Assembly (NCBI GenBank): GCA_021371965.1
Contig: JAJFVE010000157.1
Span: 12,546 to 76,545 of the forward strand
Origin: Planctomycetaceae bacterium
Lineage (GTDB): Bacteria; Planctomycetota; Phycisphaerae; SM23-33
Direction: 5' to 3'
DNA length: 64,000 nucleotides
A model generated the notes under the pieces. That model saw only the letters and a program-made list of their open reading frames with translations. It was not told the origin of the DNA and made no database searches. This document shows, piece after piece, positions 24,535 through 33,602 of the stretch (position 1 is the first letter of the stretch; every line of letters begins with the position of its first letter). Made by a program: the position numbers and the translations under genes.

Positions 24535-25698
24535 ATGAAGCCGCGGATCGTCTTTGCCACCACAGTTTTTCAGGACGTTGCCACAGGCCCGGGCATGTAC
24601 GCCCAGTACCTCTGGCAGGCTTTCGGCGACGATCCGGAGATCGAGTTTCACCTTGTGGCCCCGGCGGCGGAGGAGAGGCATCCGCGGCTGCACACGCTCG
24701 ATGCCGCCGACACGGCTGGTTCGATTTACGAGCGTATTGCCCACAGGGCGCTGCAGGTGGCCGGCCAGCGCGAGGGCACGATCATCCACAGCAACGCCGC
24801 GCACGCCAGCGGTGCTTTTGTCGGTTACGCCGGCCCGTGGGCGGTGCAGGTGAACGATTACGAAGTGGCCGACGTGACGCGGCATATGGCCGCGACGCTG
24901 CTGGGCAAAGGCCCACGCCGGCTGGCGAGCCTGCTGTGGCGTCGCCGCCAGGAACGCCGCGTCGTCGCCGCGACGTGCGAGGTAGTATGTAATTCGCAGT
25001 ACACGCGGCAGCGCGTGCTGGATGCCTATGGCGCCGACGCAGATCGCGTCTGCACGATATACAAGGCCGTGGACACGCAGGCATTCAAGCGCCCGGCGGC
25101 ACTGGGCGCCGATCCGCTGGGCGGTCGCAAAGGTCCGCGGATCGCCCTGGTGGGCACGAACTGGCAGCTCAAAGGGCTCGACACGCTCCTGAAAGCTATG
25201 CCACGCCTGCTCCATCGCCACCCGAGGGCCACGCTGGCGGTTGCCGGAGCGCCGCGCGACAGCGTCAACGTGCGAATGATCGATCTTTACCGCCGCCTGA
25301 ACCTGGGCGACAGCGTCACGTTCGTCGGGCGGCTGGACCGCAGCGCCTTGGCGGCGATGCTGTGGCACAGCGATTTGTTCGTACTGCCCAGCCGCTGCGA
25401 AGGATTCGGCGTGGCGGTGCTCGAGGCGATGGGCGCCGGCGTGGCGGTGGTGGCCTCGAACGTGGGCGGTCTGCCGGAAATCGTCGGTCACCGGTGGGGC
25501 GTGCTGGTCGAACCGGACCAACCGCAGGCGCTGGCGGAGGCTATCGACGCGCTGCTGAGCGATGATGCGCGGCGCGGGCAGCTTGCGGCGGCGGGACCTC
25601 AGCGGGCAGGGGAGTTCGACCTGCAGCACATGATCAGCGGCGTGCGCGCGTTGTACAGCCGCTTGAACGGCGGCGGTGATCGACAGCAACATGGCTGA
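24535..25698 (+). CDS. GT4-family glycosyltransferase
   Basis: 387 aa. Typical GT4 plan: VVCNSQYTRQRVLDAYG, VCTIYKAVDTQAFK, IALVGTNWQLKGLDTLLKAM, VTFVGRLDRSALAAMLWHSDLFVLPSRCEGFGVAVLEAMGAG (split here as the donor-binding region with EGFG and E), VVASNVGGLPEIVG. ATG 24535 lies 12 nt after the upstream stop. Overlaps the following GT2 gene by 8 nt, so co-translated. Confidence 0.86.
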   Translation: MKPRIVFATTVFQDVATGPGMYAQYLWQAFGDDPEIEFHLVAPAAEERHPRLHTLDAADTAGSIYERIAHRALQVAGQREGTIIHSNAAHASGAFVGYAGPWAVQVNDYEVADVTRHMAATLLGKGPRRLASLLWRRRQERRVVAATCEVVCNSQYTRQRVLDAYGADADRVCTIYKAVDTQAFKRPAALGADPLGGRKGPRIALVGTNWQLKGLDTLLKAMPRLLHRHPRATLAVAGAPRDSVNVRMIDLYRRLNLGDSVTFVGRLDRSALAAMLWHSDLFVLPSRCEGFGVAVLEAMGAGVAVVASNVGGLPEIVGHRWGVLVEPDQPQALAEAIDALLSDDARRGQLAAAGPQRAGEFDLQHMISGVRALYSRLNGGGDRQQHG

Positions 25699-26671
25699 AC
25701 ACTCCCAACAATCCGATGCGGTCAGCGGGCAAAGGCCGGCCGTTGCGGTGCTGATTCCCGCCTGCAACGAAGAGGCCTCTATCGGGGCCGTCGTCGACGC
25801 GTTCCGGCGCGAGCTGCCCGCTGCGACGATCTTCGTGTTCGATAACTGCTCCACCGACGCGACGGCGGCGATTGCGGCCGCACGCGGGGCCATCGTCCGT
25901 AACGAACCGCGCCAGGGCAAAGGGTACGTCATCGAGCGGATGTTCGACACGGTAGAGGCTGACGCGTATGTCATGGTCGACGGGGACGACACGTACCCGG
26001 CCGAAAAAGTTCACGACCTGCTGGCGCCGATCCTGGCGGGGCAAGCCGACATGGTCGTCGGGGCGCGCCTGGAGGAGTATTCCGACAAGGCGTTCCGCCC
26101 GCTGCACGTCTGTGGCAACAAGCTGGTGCGGGCGCTGGTGAACTGGGCCGGCCACAGCCGCCTCAGCGACATCATGAGCGGCTACCGCGCGTTCTCACGC
26201 CGCGTCATCGAGCGCCTCCCGGTGGTCTCGGCCGGGTTTGAGGTCGAGACCGACATGACCATCCAAATGTTGTACTACCGCATGATGATCGTGGAGGTGC
26301 CGGTGCATTACCGCCCGCGCGGCGACGGGTCGGCGAGCAAGCTGCGCACGGTCCGTGACGGCGTGCGCGTGATGTGGAAGATCTTCACGCTGTTTCGCTC
26401 GTTCAAGCCGCTGACATTCTTCGGCGCCGCCGCGGCCGTGCTCTTCCTGTGCGGACTGCTCGCCGGTGCCACGCCGATCCATGACTACGCCACTACGTCC
26501 AAGGTCACCCACCAGGGGCTGGCCATTATGGCCGTGGGACTGATGGTGCTCTCGTCGGGTAGCTTGTTTCTGGGCATTATGCTCCATGCAATCAACTGGC
26601 GGCTGCGGGAACTGCACAACGTCATGTGCCGCATCGCCACCGGTTCTACTACCCGCCGGCCGCTGGCATAA
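25691..26671 (+). CDS. GT2-family glycosyltransferase with C-terminal membrane helices
   Basis: 326 aa from ATG 25691 (GTG 25676 is an alternative five codons longer). GT-A fold: VAVLIPACNEEASIGAVVDAF, FVFDNCSTDATAAIAAA, YVMVDGDDTYPAE (DxD), DIMSGYRAFSRR. Two membrane helices follow (ITFFGAAAAVLFLCGLLAG-like, and LAIMAVGLMVLSSGSLFLG). This plan is that of dolichol-phosphate-mannose-synthase-like/ArnC-like enzymes, which load a sugar on a polyprenyl phosphate. Confidence 0.84.
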   Translation: MAEHSQQSDAVSGQRPAVAVLIPACNEEASIGAVVDAFRRELPAATIFVFDNCSTDATAAIAAARGAIVRNEPRQGKGYVIERMFDTVEADAYVMVDGDDTYPAEKVHDLLAPILAGQADMVVGARLEEYSDKAFRPLHVCGNKLVRALVNWAGHSRLSDIMSGYRAFSRRVIERLPVVSAGFEVETDMTIQMLYYRMMIVEVPVHYRPRGDGSASKLRTVRDGVRVMWKIFTLFRSFKPLTFFGAAAAVLFLCGLLAGATPIHDYATTSKVTHQGLAIMAVGLMVLSSGSLFLGIMLHAINWRLRELHNVMCRIATGSTTRRPLA

Positions 26672-26689
26672 GACAAAGGCCGCCTGCTG

Positions 26690-27814
26690 ATGAAAGTAGC
26701 CGTGATAGTTGGAACGCGACCCGAGGCCATCAAGATGGCGCCGGTGTATCTGGCGCTTCGAGATGATCCGCGCTTTGAAGGCATGCTGCTGGCCACCGCG
26801 CAGCATCGACAGATGCTCGACCAGGTGCTGTCGGTGTTCGCCATCAAGCCCGACGTGGACCTGGACCTGATGCGCCCCAACCAGACCCTCGGGGACATCA
26901 CCGCCCGCACGATCGTGGCGACGCAGGCGACGCTGGCGGCGATGAAGCCCGACGCCGTGCTCGTCCACGGCGATACGACGACGTGCCTGGCCTCGGCCAT
27001 CGCTGCGTTCTATGAGCGCATTCCGGTCGGCCACGTTGAGGCGGGGCTGCGGACGTACAACTTTGAGGCCCCCTGGCCCGAGGAGATGAACCGGCGGCTG
27101 GTCGACCCGATCTGCCGTTGGTGCTTTGCGCCCACCCAAGGGGCTGCGGATAATCTCAGAGCAGAACGCATTCCGGCACAGAACATCACCGTCACGGGCA
27201 ACACCGTCATTGACGCGCTGCTGCGAACGCGCGACACGGTCCGCAGCCGCCCTCCGGCGGTGCCGGGTCTGGCCGGCGACGCCCTGGACGGGCGGCGGTT
27301 GATCCTGGTGACCGGGCACCGGCGTGAGAGCTTCGGCGAGCCCTTCGAGCAGTTCTGCCTGGCGCTGAAGGACATTGTCCAGGCGCATCGTGACACGGTG
27401 GTGGTCTATCCGGTACACCTGAACCCCAACGTGCAGCGTCCGGTGCGAAGCCTTCTGGGCGGGCAGGATCGCATTCACCTGATCGAACCGATCGAATACC
27501 TGCCCTTCGTGTATCTGATGGACCGCTGCGAGTTGATCATCACGGACTCCGGCGGGATTCAGGAAGAGGCTCCCTCGCTGCACAAGCCGGTGCTGGTGAC
27601 TCGCGAGGTCACCGAGCGCCCCGAGGCCATGCAGGCGGGGCTGGCCATGCTGGTGGGAACCGACCGGCGTCGCATCGTCAGCGAAGCGTCGAGGCTTCTG
27701 ACGGACCCGGTCGCCTACCGCCGCATGGCCGCGGGAGAAAATCCTTACGGCGACGGGCAAGCGGCCAAGAGAATTGCACACACGTTGTATGAAACGCTCA
27801 GCGGGACCAACTGA
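26690..27814 (+). CDS. wecB: UDP-N-acetylglucosamine 2-epimerase (non-hydrolysing)
   Basis: 374 aa. Diagnostic WecB motifs: AVIVGTRPEAIKMAPV, TAQHRQMLDQVL, VLVHGDTTTCLASA, VGHVEAGLRTYN, PEEMNRRLVDPI, VTGNTVIDAL, LVTGHRRESFGE, YPVHLNPNV, IITDSGGIQEEAPSL. It makes UDP-ManNAc from UDP-GlcNAc, a precursor for ManNAc or its uronic acid in the polymer. No UDP-ManNAc dehydrogenase (WecC) is seen. The stop and the next start overlap as TGATG. Confidence 0.93.
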   Translation: MKVAVIVGTRPEAIKMAPVYLALRDDPRFEGMLLATAQHRQMLDQVLSVFAIKPDVDLDLMRPNQTLGDITARTIVATQATLAAMKPDAVLVHGDTTTCLASAIAAFYERIPVGHVEAGLRTYNFEAPWPEEMNRRLVDPICRWCFAPTQGAADNLRAERIPAQNITVTGNTVIDALLRTRDTVRSRPPAVPGLAGDALDGRRLILVTGHRRESFGEPFEQFCLALKDIVQAHRDTVVVYPVHLNPNVQRPVRSLLGGQDRIHLIEPIEYLPFVYLMDRCELIITDSGGIQEEAPSLHKPVLVTREVTERPEAMQAGLAMLVGTDRRRIVSEASRLLTDPVAYRRMAAGENPYGDGQAAKRIAHTLYETLSGTN

Positions 27815-28923
27815 TGCGCATCGCAATCATCCACGGCAATGACGGGTCCGATGTGCGGATCGGCAAGCTGTGCCGCTCGCTTTCGGCGCGGGGGCACGAT
27901 GTGCATTTCATTGGCTGGGATCGCCGCCCCGACGTGACCAAGACCATAGACCTCGGTGGAGCATCCATGCACGTTCTGTCCTGCGCCACGCGGTTCGGGC
28001 GCGCCAGCATGAGCGGGCAGTTCAGCTTCCTGCGCCACATCGTGCGTGTGCTCAAGGCGCTGCGGCCGCAGGCGGTGCATTGCGTCAACGAAGACCTCAC
28101 CTTCCTCCTGCTGCCGTTTCGTGGCTGGCTGTACCAGTATCTGGTCTGCGATGTGTTCGACGCGCTGGCCGACCGGCACAGTCATCGCCCCAAGCCGATC
28201 CCCTGGGTGCTGCGGATGGTCTCAGAGATTGTTCGGTCCGGTAGTGATCACCTGATCGCGACGGATCAGCAGCGCTTTGCGCGTTTTGGGCGGTATCGCT
28301 GGAAGACGGCGGTAGTTGAGAATGTGCCAGAAGATCCGGGCGATGAGCTATGGCGGCGGTTTCCGGACGGACCTGTGAAGATCTACGTCGCCGGAACGCT
28401 TAATCTAAACCGCGGTCTTGCGCAGATTGTTGCCGCGACCGAGGCGGTGGAAAACCTTGAGATTATCTCGGCCGGTTGGCTCTACGACGACTATGCCAAC
28501 AACGTCTTCGCCAAACATCCGCGCGTGTCCTTCAAGGGTATCGTGACGGCGCGGCAGTCGCTGGAACTCGCCGCCGCCTGCGACGCGGTGCTTTCATATT
28601 ACAGTCCTTCATCGACGAACAATCTCTTTGCCAGTCCCAACAAGATTTACGATGCTCTGAGCGTCGGACGCCCGGTCCTGATCAATCGGGAGATCCGGGT
28701 AGCGCGTTGGGTGGAGCAGCACGATGCGGGATGGGCGCTGGCGTACGATGACGTCCCCGCCCTGATCGAGACGCTGAGACTTCTGGAACCGGCGCGGTCG
28801 CAGTTGTCCCAACGAAGCCGGCGCCTCAGGGAACTCTATGCGGGCGGCTTCACATGGACGAAGATGGAAGAGCGCCTGACAGCAATGTACGCTTCACTGG
28901 CCCTGCCGGCAGCAGGAAATTAG
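27814..28923 (+). CDS. Putative GT-B glycosyltransferase
   Basis: 369 aa, start overlapping the wecB stop by one base. N-terminal MRIAIIHGNDGSDVRIGKLC, a middle DHLIATDQQRFARFG, and C-terminal YVAGTLNLNRGLAQIVAATEAVE and NNLFASPNKIYDALSVGRPVLIN match the GT4-like two-domain fold, though the motifs are weak. Probably a repeat-unit transferase; donor unknown. Confidence 0.7.
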   Translation: MRIAIIHGNDGSDVRIGKLCRSLSARGHDVHFIGWDRRPDVTKTIDLGGASMHVLSCATRFGRASMSGQFSFLRHIVRVLKALRPQAVHCVNEDLTFLLLPFRGWLYQYLVCDVFDALADRHSHRPKPIPWVLRMVSEIVRSGSDHLIATDQQRFARFGRYRWKTAVVENVPEDPGDELWRRFPDGPVKIYVAGTLNLNRGLAQIVAATEAVENLEIISAGWLYDDYANNVFAKHPRVSFKGIVTARQSLELAAACDAVLSYYSPSSTNNLFASPNKIYDALSVGRPVLINREIRVARWVEQHDAGWALAYDDVPALIETLRLLEPARSQLSQRSRRLRELYAGGFTWTKMEERLTAMYASLALPAAGN

Positions 28924-28980
28924 GCCAGGGACAGGTTTGGAGCGTAACGTAAGTGAAGGCGGTCGTCGGGTCATAGCGTT

Positions 28981-30309
28981 ATGAGTGGAATCACATTACG
29001 TCTGGCGCGGTTCTACGAGGCCACGGGCATGATGGGGGTCATGGTCGTAGTGCTGCTGCTGGTGGCGCTGTTGGTATTGGGAATCCTGAACAAGCGATGG
29101 CTGCTGCTTTCGCTGTTCGTGTCGGCCTTGATGTTTTCCGGTCACGTGCATGAAAGTCTCGACTCGGGATCGACGCTGCTGCGATGGGCGATCATGTTCG
29201 TTCTGGCGCTGACGGCCTTCAACGGGATGGCCAATCCCGGTATCGCGGCGGTCATGCTGGGGATCATGGCAACGTGGGGAATAGCGACGTCGTTCCTGTC
29301 CGTTTCGACGTTCTATGCGGTGCAGAAGGCAGGATTGCTTTTCGTGCTGGCGCTTCCGATGGCGGCAGTGATGGCCGATCGCGCGCGAACGGAGCGGGAC
29401 GTTCGAATCTTTCTGATGATTTTGATGTGTACTGCGGGATTGTTCATGGTCTTGGGCGTGCAGTCGCTGGGCTCTCTTCGGGGGGCGCGATACGCCGGGG
29501 CGATCTCATCGGCCCCCTTGTTCGTTCTGACCGGCGGTCTCCTGGCGCCGGTGATGTTATGGGGGGCGATGTCGTCGCTTCCAAAGTACTGGCGCATCTA
29601 TTCGGCGGTGGTGCTGGCGGTTATCGTCATATTGTGCGTGCTCAGCGGGCAGCGAACAGGCACCTTTGCCGGCTTCATCGCTTGCTTGCCTCTGCTGCTG
29701 GGACGCTTTGGCATCAAGCGGTTGCTGTTGGCGCTAGTCGTGGTCATTGTGATCGCCGTAGTGGCTAATTTCGTGCTGGACATGATGCCGGCGCAGAAAG
29801 AATTCGTAATCCGCCGCTTCACCTCCGCCGACACGACAGGCCGTACCCGACTCTGGATGGCAGGATTGGGGGCATGCCTGAAGGAGCCCTTTGTCGGCCA
29901 CGGATCGGGCATGGCAGCCACACTCGGGTTCGGGACGCACAACGCGTTCCTCAACGTCTGGTACGAACTAGGGCTTCCTGGGCTGGTGCTGTTTGCCGGA
30001 GCGATGATCACGATGTTGGTGCAGTCGGTTAAACAGATCATCTCCGGGCACAATCCGGAAGGACGCGAGTATGGCAGGCTCTTTCTGGGTCTGATGATGG
30101 GAAGCCTGGCGGCGGCCTTCTTTGAAGCTAAGCTGGACAGCCCCAGCAACGTGGCCGTCTTCATGATGGTGATAACCAGCGTGATGCTGACGTGCTTAAG
30201 GAATGACGACACGATCGCGGCGGCGGCCTCGCTCACTGTGCCCGAAGAGTTCCGCATGCAACAGCGGGCCCTGGCGCCGGGACTGCTGATCCAAAGTTAC
30301 TACGGTTGA
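28981..30309 (+). CDS. Wzy-like O-antigen polymerase/ligase family membrane protein
   Basis: 442 aa with about 10-12 hydrophobic segments. The large periplasmic-loop signature of the O-antigen ligase/polymerase family (PF04932) is present: DTTGRTRLWMAGLGACLKEP, FVGHGSG and GTHNAFLNVWYELGLPGLVLF. With the Wzx flippase at 8.3 kb it defines a Wzx/Wzy-type pathway, polymerising repeat units in the periplasm. Ligase (WaaL) activity cannot be excluded from sequence. Confidence 0.85.
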   Translation: MSGITLRLARFYEATGMMGVMVVVLLLVALLVLGILNKRWLLLSLFVSALMFSGHVHESLDSGSTLLRWAIMFVLALTAFNGMANPGIAAVMLGIMATWGIATSFLSVSTFYAVQKAGLLFVLALPMAAVMADRARTERDVRIFLMILMCTAGLFMVLGVQSLGSLRGARYAGAISSAPLFVLTGGLLAPVMLWGAMSSLPKYWRIYSAVVLAVIVILCVLSGQRTGTFAGFIACLPLLLGRFGIKRLLLALVVVIVIAVVANFVLDMMPAQKEFVIRRFTSADTTGRTRLWMAGLGACLKEPFVGHGSGMAATLGFGTHNAFLNVWYELGLPGLVLFAGAMITMLVQSVKQIISGHNPEGREYGRLFLGLMMGSLAAAFFEAKLDSPSNVAVFMMVITSVMLTCLRNDDTIAAAASLTVPEEFRMQQRALAPGLLIQSYYG

Positions 30310-30324
30310 CGTCCGGGACCACCG

Positions 30325-32484
30325 ATGAAACAAATTCTTCAGGATCTCCGCGGCGGGCAGACTCGGCTGGTTGAAGTTCCCTCGCCGATCGTCACGCCCG
30401 GGTCGCTGCTGATCCGCACCACGCGAACGCTGATCTCGGCTGGGACTGAGCGCATGCTTGTCGAGTTCGGCAAGGCCTCGCTGATTGCCAAGGCCCGCAG
30501 TCAACCTGACAAGGTCAAGCAGGTGCTCGACAAAATCAAGACTGACGGGCTGTCGGCCACACTTGAGGCGGTGTTCAGCCGCCTGGACGAGCCGCTGCCA
30601 CTGGGCTACTGCAACTGCGGGGTGGTGATGCAGGTCGGGGCCGGCGTGACGGGCTTCGCGCCCGGCGACCGCTTGATCAGCAACGGCCCGCACGCACAAA
30701 TCGTCGCCGTGCCCAAGAACCTCTGCGCCAAGGTTCCCGATTGCATCAGCGATGAGCAGGCGGCCTTCACGGTGCTGGCCAGCATCGCCCTGCAGGGGCT
30801 GCGGCTGGTGAACCCGGTAATGGGTGAACGGGTAGCCGTTTTCGGTCTGGGCGTGATCGGTCTGGTGGCGGTGCAATTGTTGCGGGCCAACGGCTGCCAG
30901 GTGCTGGCCATCGACGTCAACGCCGACCGGCTCAAGCAGGCTGCCTCCCACGGCGCCGCAACGGCGCTGGCCGGACAGGGTTCGGACCCTGTGATAGCCG
31001 CCCGGGCGTGGACCGGCGGGTGCGGCGTCGATGCGGTGGTGATCACGGCTGCGGCCAAGACCGATCTGATCATGCACCAGGCCGCCGAGATGTCGCGCAA
31101 GCGCGGGCGGCTGGTGCTGGTGGGCGTGGTGGGGCTCAACCTCCGTCGTAGCGACTTCTATGAGAAAGAACTGACGTTCCAGGTCTCCTGCTCATACGGT
31201 CCAGGGCGCTATGACGACCGCTACGAAAAGGGCGGACAGGATTATTCGCTCTCCGAGGTCCGATGGACCGAGCAGCGCAATTTCCAAGCCGTCCTGGACA
31301 TGATGTCCACCGGGCGGCTCAACGTCGATGCCTTGGTCAGCCATCGGTTCAACCTCGACGAGGCGGCCGAAGCCTACGACCTGATTACGACCCGCGGCGG
31401 GCTGGGAGTGATTCTCAAGTATCCCGAGTCGGTGGACCCCATGCCGACACTGACACTGGGCTGGCCGCAAGGCACTTCCAGCGATTCGCCCGTCATCGGC
31501 GTCATCGGTGCCGGCAATTTCTCCAAGGTCACGCTCATGCCCGCCCTGGCGAAAATCCGCGCGCGAGTGGGATACATCGCCGACCTCAACACGGCTGCGG
31601 CCGTGCATTTGGCAAGCAAGTTTCACGCCAACAAGGCCGTCAGCGACTATCGCCTGATGCTGGAAGACCCAGCCGTGCAGGCGGTGTTCGTGGCGGTTAA
31701 TCACAACCTGCACGCGCGGCTGGTGACGGAGATCCTGCGTTCGGGCAAGCACGCCTTTGTCGAGAAACCGCTGGCGATGACGCTGGAGGAGCTGGCGCAG
31801 ATTCAATCGGCAATCGCGGCGGCGCCGAGGTGCATGGTCATGACGGGCTTCAACCGCCGGTTTTCGCCGCACACGCAGGCCATCGCCAAGGCGCTGGCCT
31901 CTCGCAAGGAACCGCTGTCGATGGCGATGACGGTCAACGCCGGTTATATCCCGCCCGAGCACTGGGTGCACGACCCGGTCCTGGGCGGCGGGCGTATCAT
32001 TGGCGAGGCCTGCCACTTCATCGATCTTCTGGCATTTCTGGCCGGGTGCGAGGTCACGACGGTATCGGCCTGCATGGCCGGCCGCGGTTTCGCCACGCGC
32101 GACGACAAGATGGCCATCACGCTGGGATTTGCCGACGGTTCGGTCGGTTCGGTGTGCTATTACGCCAATGGCTCAAAGCAGTACCCCAAGGAACTGCTGC
32201 GGGTCTTCAGCGATGGCCACGTGTTTGAACTGGACAATTTCCGCCAGACGCGCGCCCTCGGGGTCCGCGGATTCCGCACCGTCCGCACGCATGGACAGGA
32301 CAAAGGGCACACCCGCGAGTTCAAAACGTTCATTGATCGGGTGGCCCAGGAGGCGGGGGAGTGGCCCGTTTCATTTGAGCAACAGATCAACAGCACATTG
32401 GCGAGCTTTGCGGCCGTGGTAGCCGCGGCCGAGAACCGCACTGTGATTCTCGCCCAGGAATACGTTACGGCATCAAGCACCTGA
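30325..32484 (+). CDS. Bi-domain oxidoreductase: MDR dehydrogenase fused to Gfo/Idh/MocA
   Basis: 719 aa. Residues 1 to about 375 are a medium-chain dehydrogenase lacking the usual zinc GHE motif (LISAGTERMLVEFGKASL; LGYCNCGVVMQVGAGVTGF; VAVFGLGVIGLVAVQLL). Residues about 390-719 are a Gfo/Idh/MocA domain (SPVIGVIGAGNFSKVTLMPAL; HAFVEKPLAMTLEEL; GGGRIIGEACHFIDLL). This fusion is recurrent in O-antigen and exopolysaccharide loci, often with a heparinase II/III protein and a WbuB-like transferase, as here (33603, 35780). The sugar substrate is not established. Confidence 0.85.
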   Translation: MKQILQDLRGGQTRLVEVPSPIVTPGSLLIRTTRTLISAGTERMLVEFGKASLIAKARSQPDKVKQVLDKIKTDGLSATLEAVFSRLDEPLPLGYCNCGVVMQVGAGVTGFAPGDRLISNGPHAQIVAVPKNLCAKVPDCISDEQAAFTVLASIALQGLRLVNPVMGERVAVFGLGVIGLVAVQLLRANGCQVLAIDVNADRLKQAASHGAATALAGQGSDPVIAARAWTGGCGVDAVVITAAAKTDLIMHQAAEMSRKRGRLVLVGVVGLNLRRSDFYEKELTFQVSCSYGPGRYDDRYEKGGQDYSLSEVRWTEQRNFQAVLDMMSTGRLNVDALVSHRFNLDEAAEAYDLITTRGGLGVILKYPESVDPMPTLTLGWPQGTSSDSPVIGVIGAGNFSKVTLMPALAKIRARVGYIADLNTAAAVHLASKFHANKAVSDYRLMLEDPAVQAVFVAVNHNLHARLVTEILRSGKHAFVEKPLAMTLEELAQIQSAIAAAPRCMVMTGFNRRFSPHTQAIAKALASRKEPLSMAMTVNAGYIPPEHWVHDPVLGGGRIIGEACHFIDLLAFLAGCEVTTVSACMAGRGFATRDDKMAITLGFADGSVGSVCYYANGSKQYPKELLRVFSDGHVFELDNFRQTRALGVRGFRTVRTHGQDKGHTREFKTFIDRVAQEAGEWPVSFEQQINSTLASFAAVVAAAENRTVILAQEYVTASST

Positions 32485-32489
32485 GCGGT

Positions 32490-33461
32490 TCAATGCGGCA
32501 AGTCGCCGGGTGTTACAAAGAACGCGTCATCATATCGTAGCATCAGCATGCCGTCGGTCCAGGCGCCCTCGTCGATGGCGGGCCGGCGGCCCAGCAGCAA
32601 CTCCAGCAGCCATCGCGGTGAATCGGCGCCGGCGCGGATCGACAGCGGCGCCCCGCCGCCAAATCGCGGATTGATCTCGATAAACACCACTTCGCCCGCG
32701 GCCGTCAGAAAGCACTGCACCGTCACCATGCCCACGCAGCCCTTGAGGTGCCCGACAAGGTGGCGCGTCTGCGCGATGATCGTCGCATTACGGACGGTCT
32801 GCGATTTGCTGACTTCGCCGGCCCGCACTTCGTGCCGCAGCCGCGGGACCGCGCAGAGGCAGTTGCCCCGGAAGTCGGTGAAGGCGTCGACGGTGTGCTC
32901 GCGGCCGCGGATATACTGCTGGAAGATCAAGTCGCCCCGGCCGCTGCGGCGGTAATAGTCCAGCTCGTGCTGCGTGCGGATCACGTTGACATCGAGGCTG
33001 GCGCTGCCGAACTGCGGTTTGACCAGGATGGGGAAGGTGGGATTGTCCAGGTCCCGCGGAGCGAGGATACGCGGGCCGGGCAGGTTGTTGTCGGCCAGGA
33101 AGGCGGCGGTCTTGAGCTTGTCGGCGGCGATGTCCACCACCCGCGGCGAGCAGACGACGGCGCGCGTGCCGTAGCGGGCAAAGTCTTCGCGGGCGGCCGC
33201 GAGCACGCCCAGTTCCGTGTCGATCAGCGGGACGAGGGCGTCGATGGCGTTGCGGCGGCAGTAATCCAGCAGGAAGGGGATGTACTGGCCTGAGTCGATG
33301 CGCGGAGCGATTGCCGCTACGGAGGCCTCCTGCAGCGCCGGCGCCATCGGCTGGGCGTCGACGGCGTGGAGTTCCAGACCGAGATCCAGTTCAGCGGCCG
33401 CACGCTGGAACTCGCGCAGCAGGACCACTCGCCGTCCGGCGGATGTGAACAGCAACTTCAT
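32490..33461 (-). CDS. ATP-grasp ligase (CarB/PylC-like)
   Basis: 323 aa from ATG 33461; the open frame continues upstream but the Rossmann-like start MKLLFTSAGRRVVLLREFQ fixes it. ATP-grasp features: DKLKTAAFLADNNLPGPRIL, FPILVKPQFGSASLDVNVI, FQQYIRGREHTVDAFTDF, VQCFLTAAGEVVFIEINPRFGGGAPLSI (Mg-binding E and N). Such proteins in polysaccharide loci form acyl-phosphate-dependent C-N bonds; it might attach an amino acid to a uronic acid. Lone minus-strand gene within a plus-strand run. Confidence 0.78.
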   Translation of the reverse strand: MKLLFTSAGRRVVLLREFQRAAAELDLGLELHAVDAQPMAPALQEASVAAIAPRIDSGQYIPFLLDYCRRNAIDALVPLIDTELGVLAAAREDFARYGTRAVVCSPRVVDIAADKLKTAAFLADNNLPGPRILAPRDLDNPTFPILVKPQFGSASLDVNVIRTQHELDYYRRSGRGDLIFQQYIRGREHTVDAFTDFRGNCLCAVPRLRHEVRAGEVSKSQTVRNATIIAQTRHLVGHLKGCVGMVTVQCFLTAAGEVVFIEINPRFGGGAPLSIRAGADSPRWLLELLLGRRPAIDEGAWTDGMLMLRYDDAFFVTPGDLPH

Positions 33462-33602
33462 GGTGCTCTCGAAATCATGGGTTGAAGGTCGCATCGCGAT
33501 GCCCGCGACGCCATTAGATGAATCGGCCCAAGGGCGCCTGCGGCAATAGTCCCATGTGGGGGCGTTGTCCGCCGGAGCGGCCGCTGGTAAACTGGAGGCA
33601 TC
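33462..33602. promoter_or_regulatory. Divergent promoter region with 12-nt palindrome
   Basis: 141 nt between the divergent ATP-grasp and heparinase genes. A perfect palindrome GCATCGCGATGC lies at 33491-33502, an operator-like site that could coordinate the two. No known regulator consensus recognised. Confidence 0.3.
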